A DNA stretch of 64,000 nt from positions 412,542-476,541 of the forward strand of contig NZ_JASBQQ010000001.1 of the NCBI RefSeq assembly GCF_029961185.1. Direction: 5' to 3'. Under the pieces are notes generated by a model, which had not been told where the DNA came from, did no database searches, and worked only from the letters and a program-made list of their open reading frames with translations. Of the stretch, positions 62,549 to 64,000 are shown piece after piece. This DNA is from Albidovulum aestuarii. GTDB lineage: Bacteria > Pseudomonadota > Alphaproteobacteria > Rhodobacterales > Rhodobacteraceae. The position numbers and the translations under genes are program-made. Within the stretch, counting starts at the first letter, position 1. Each line of letters opens with the position of its first letter.

Positions 62549-63925
62549 ATGTTTCTTTCCGTCTTCGACATGTTCAAGGTGGGCGTCGGCCCGTCCTCGT
62601 CCCACACGATGGGGCCGATGGTGGCAGGGTCTCGCTTTCTCGCCGCCTTGCGCGCCTCGCCCTTCCATGCCCACGGGCTGAAGGCCTCGCTTCACGGTTC
62701 CCTGGCCTTCACCGGCAAGGGCCATGCGACCGACCGGGCGACCATCCTTGGACTCGCCGGCTTCCTGCCCGACAGCTATGACCATGAGAAGGCCGAAGCC
62801 ACGCTGAAGGCCATCGCCGAGACCGGCACCGTCACACCGCCCGGCCTGCCTGTGCTGGCCTTCCAGCCGGAAACCGATCTCGTCTTCGATTACGGCCCCT
62901 CGCTGCCGGGCCATGCCAATGGCATGATCCTGATGGCGACCGACGCACAGGGCGACGTGATCCTGCAGGAAACATATTATTCCATCGGCGGCGGTTTCGT
63001 CCTGACCGAGACTGAACAGGCCAATGTGGGTAAGATCGCCGCCAAGCCTTCGGGCTGCCCCTACCCGTTCCAGTCGGCCGCCGAGATGCTGGAAATGGCC
63101 GCCGCCTCGGGCAAGTCCATCGCCGAGATGAAGCGTGCCAATGAGCTGCATTTCCGCTCCGCACGCGAGCTGGAGGACGGCATGGCCCGGCTCTGGCAGG
63201 TGATGAACGATTGCATCGAACGCGGGCTTGCCACCGACGGCATCCTGCCGGGCGGACTGAAGGTCCGCCGCCGCGCCAAGGGCATCCATGAGGCGCTGAA
63301 GGCCGAATACGGCATGAACATCACCGCCCCCCATGTCATCAACGACTGGATGAGCGTCTATGCGATGGCGGTGAACGAGGAAAACGCGGCGGGCGGTCAG
63401 GTTGTGACCGCGCCCACCAATGGCGCGGCGGGGGTGCTGCCCGCCGTGATCCGCTACTGGCTGGACCACGTCCCGGGGGCCACGCAATCGAAGGTCGGCG
63501 ATTTCCTTCTGACGGCAGCGGCGATCGGGGGGCTTTGCAAGCACAATGCCTCGATCTCAGGCGCAGAATGCGGTTGTCAGGCCGAAGTGGGGTCTGCCGC
63601 CGCGATGTCGGCAGCGGGGCTTTGCGCGGTGATGGGCGGCACACCGGAACAGGTTGAAAACGCGGCGGAAATCGCGCTGGAGCATCACCTCGGCATGACC
63701 TGCGACCCGGTCAAAGGTCTGGTGCAGGTGCCCTGTATCGAACGGAATGGCCTCGGTGCGATCAAGGCGGTTTCGGCCGCCTCGCTGGCGCTCAGGGGTG
63801 ACGGCAAACATTTCGTCCCCCTCGATTCCGCCATCGAGACCATGCGCCAGACCGGCCACGACATGCACGAGAAATACAAGGAAACCTCGCTCGGCGGGCT
63901 TGCGGTCAACGTGCCGAACTGTTGA
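62549..63925 (+). CDS. sdaA: L-serine ammonia-lyase (iron-sulfur type)
   Basis: Deaminates L-serine to pyruvate. The 458-residue single-chain enzyme fuses the beta (FDMFKVGVGPSSSHTMGPM) and alpha (APTNGAAGVLPAVIRYW; KHNASISGAECGCQAEVGSA) halves. The cysteines expected to hold the 4Fe-4S cluster are in ISGAECGCQ and GMTCDPVKGLVQVPC, and the C-terminus ends with a Cys (LAVNVPNC), as seen in this family where it can occupy the cluster. ATG 62549 follows AAAGGC. It is 10 bases after the GST gene. Confidence 0.96.
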   Translation: MFLSVFDMFKVGVGPSSSHTMGPMVAGSRFLAALRASPFHAHGLKASLHGSLAFTGKGHATDRATILGLAGFLPDSYDHEKAEATLKAIAETGTVTPPGLPVLAFQPETDLVFDYGPSLPGHANGMILMATDAQGDVILQETYYSIGGGFVLTETEQANVGKIAAKPSGCPYPFQSAAEMLEMAAASGKSIAEMKRANELHFRSARELEDGMARLWQVMNDCIERGLATDGILPGGLKVRRRAKGIHEALKAEYGMNITAPHVINDWMSVYAMAVNEENAAGGQVVTAPTNGAAGVLPAVIRYWLDHVPGATQSKVGDFLLTAAAIGGLCKHNASISGAECGCQAEVGSAAAMSAAGLCAVMGGTPEQVENAAEIALEHHLGMTCDPVKGLVQVPCIERNGLGAIKAVSAASLALRGDGKHFVPLDSAIETMRQTGHDMHEKYKETSLGGLAVNVPNC

Positions 63926-63971
63926 GACGCTGGGCAATTGGTTTCGGCCGCGGCTTCGCCTCGGCCGATCC

Positions 63972-63990
63972 GGGGGGGGGGGGGGGGGGG
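63972..63990. other. 19-base G homopolymer at the right edge
   Basis: A run of 19 Gs in GC-rich sequence 46 bases after sdaA. Runs like this are typical of sequencing or contig-end artefacts, so sequence here should not be trusted. Confidence 0.7.
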
Positions 63991-64000
63991 CGCGGGGCGG

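Overview
The window reads as a dense, GC-rich chromosomal segment from an alphaproteobacterium of the order Rhodobacterales (Rhodobacteraceae/Paracoccaceae type). Supporting this are the dmdA-acuI pair for dimethylsulfoniopropionate (DMSP) catabolism, a cytochrome c gene beside ctaD, the hflK-hflC-DUF2065-degQ operon, folB-folP-glmM, tandem Lrp genes divergent from ilvC, and a CtrA-type box. DMSP genes point to a marine or saline lifestyle. I see no rRNA, tRNA, transposase, prophage or CRISPR array, and no gene-free stretch longer than 300 bases.

Layout. 1-522: truncated acetyltransferase-like gene at the left edge. 707-12382: a glucose-6-phosphate block (glk, then pgi-pgl-zwf on the other strand) split by a compact chemotaxis cluster (STAS, CheY, CheA, CheW, an unknown protein, and a large opposing MCP). 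12620-20490: a phosphohistidine phosphatase, a sterol-desaturase-family hydroxylase, the four-gene operon DUF2182-DUF1326-dmdA-acuI with a divergent GntR regulator and a strong palindrome between them, and two envelope proteins. 20689-27331: lipB, cytochrome c, ctaD, DUF2244, a methyltransferase broken by an in-frame TAG, yqeY and carA. 27449-37080: a fused MshEN-glycosyltransferase with a perfect CtrA box upstream, a second GntR regulator, a HAD nucleotidase, a UbiH-like monooxygenase, an operon headed by two Lrp regulators, and divergent ilvC.

37148-49638: folB-folP-glmM, a SleB-type hydrolase, a divergent PPDK-like protein, an AI-2E-family permease, hdaA, ppk1 and ppx; a Pho-box-like repeat with a TATAAT lies directly before ppk1. 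49709-58093: an RTX protein, a small exported protein, a phosphatase/nuclease, a TerB-DnaJ protein, a LuxR solo with an intact acyl-homoserine-lactone pocket, and the degQ-DUF2065-hflC-hflK operon. 58159-63925: gor, an orphan Tdi1-like immunity gene, rpiA, a methyltransferase, a GST and sdaA. The right edge ends in a 19-base G run that looks like an artefact.

How the parts fit: glk, pgi, pgl, zwf and rpiA feed glucose into the oxidative pentose-phosphate/Entner-Doudoroff side of metabolism. DmdA takes DMSP to methylmercaptopropionate, and AcuI detoxifies acrylyl-CoA. ppk and ppx make and break polyphosphate, probably under phosphate control. Cytochrome c and CtaD belong to the respiratory chain; HflKC and DegQ handle envelope protein quality.

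The most promising leads are the GntR-controlled DMSP operon carrying a DUF2182/DUF1326 metal-binding-type pair, the CtrA box at the MshEN-glycosyltransferase gene, the ppk Pho box, the PPDK-like protein with an eroded ATP domain, and the orphan immunity gene in rpiA-gor. Family assignments come from reading the translated sequence; no database search was run.
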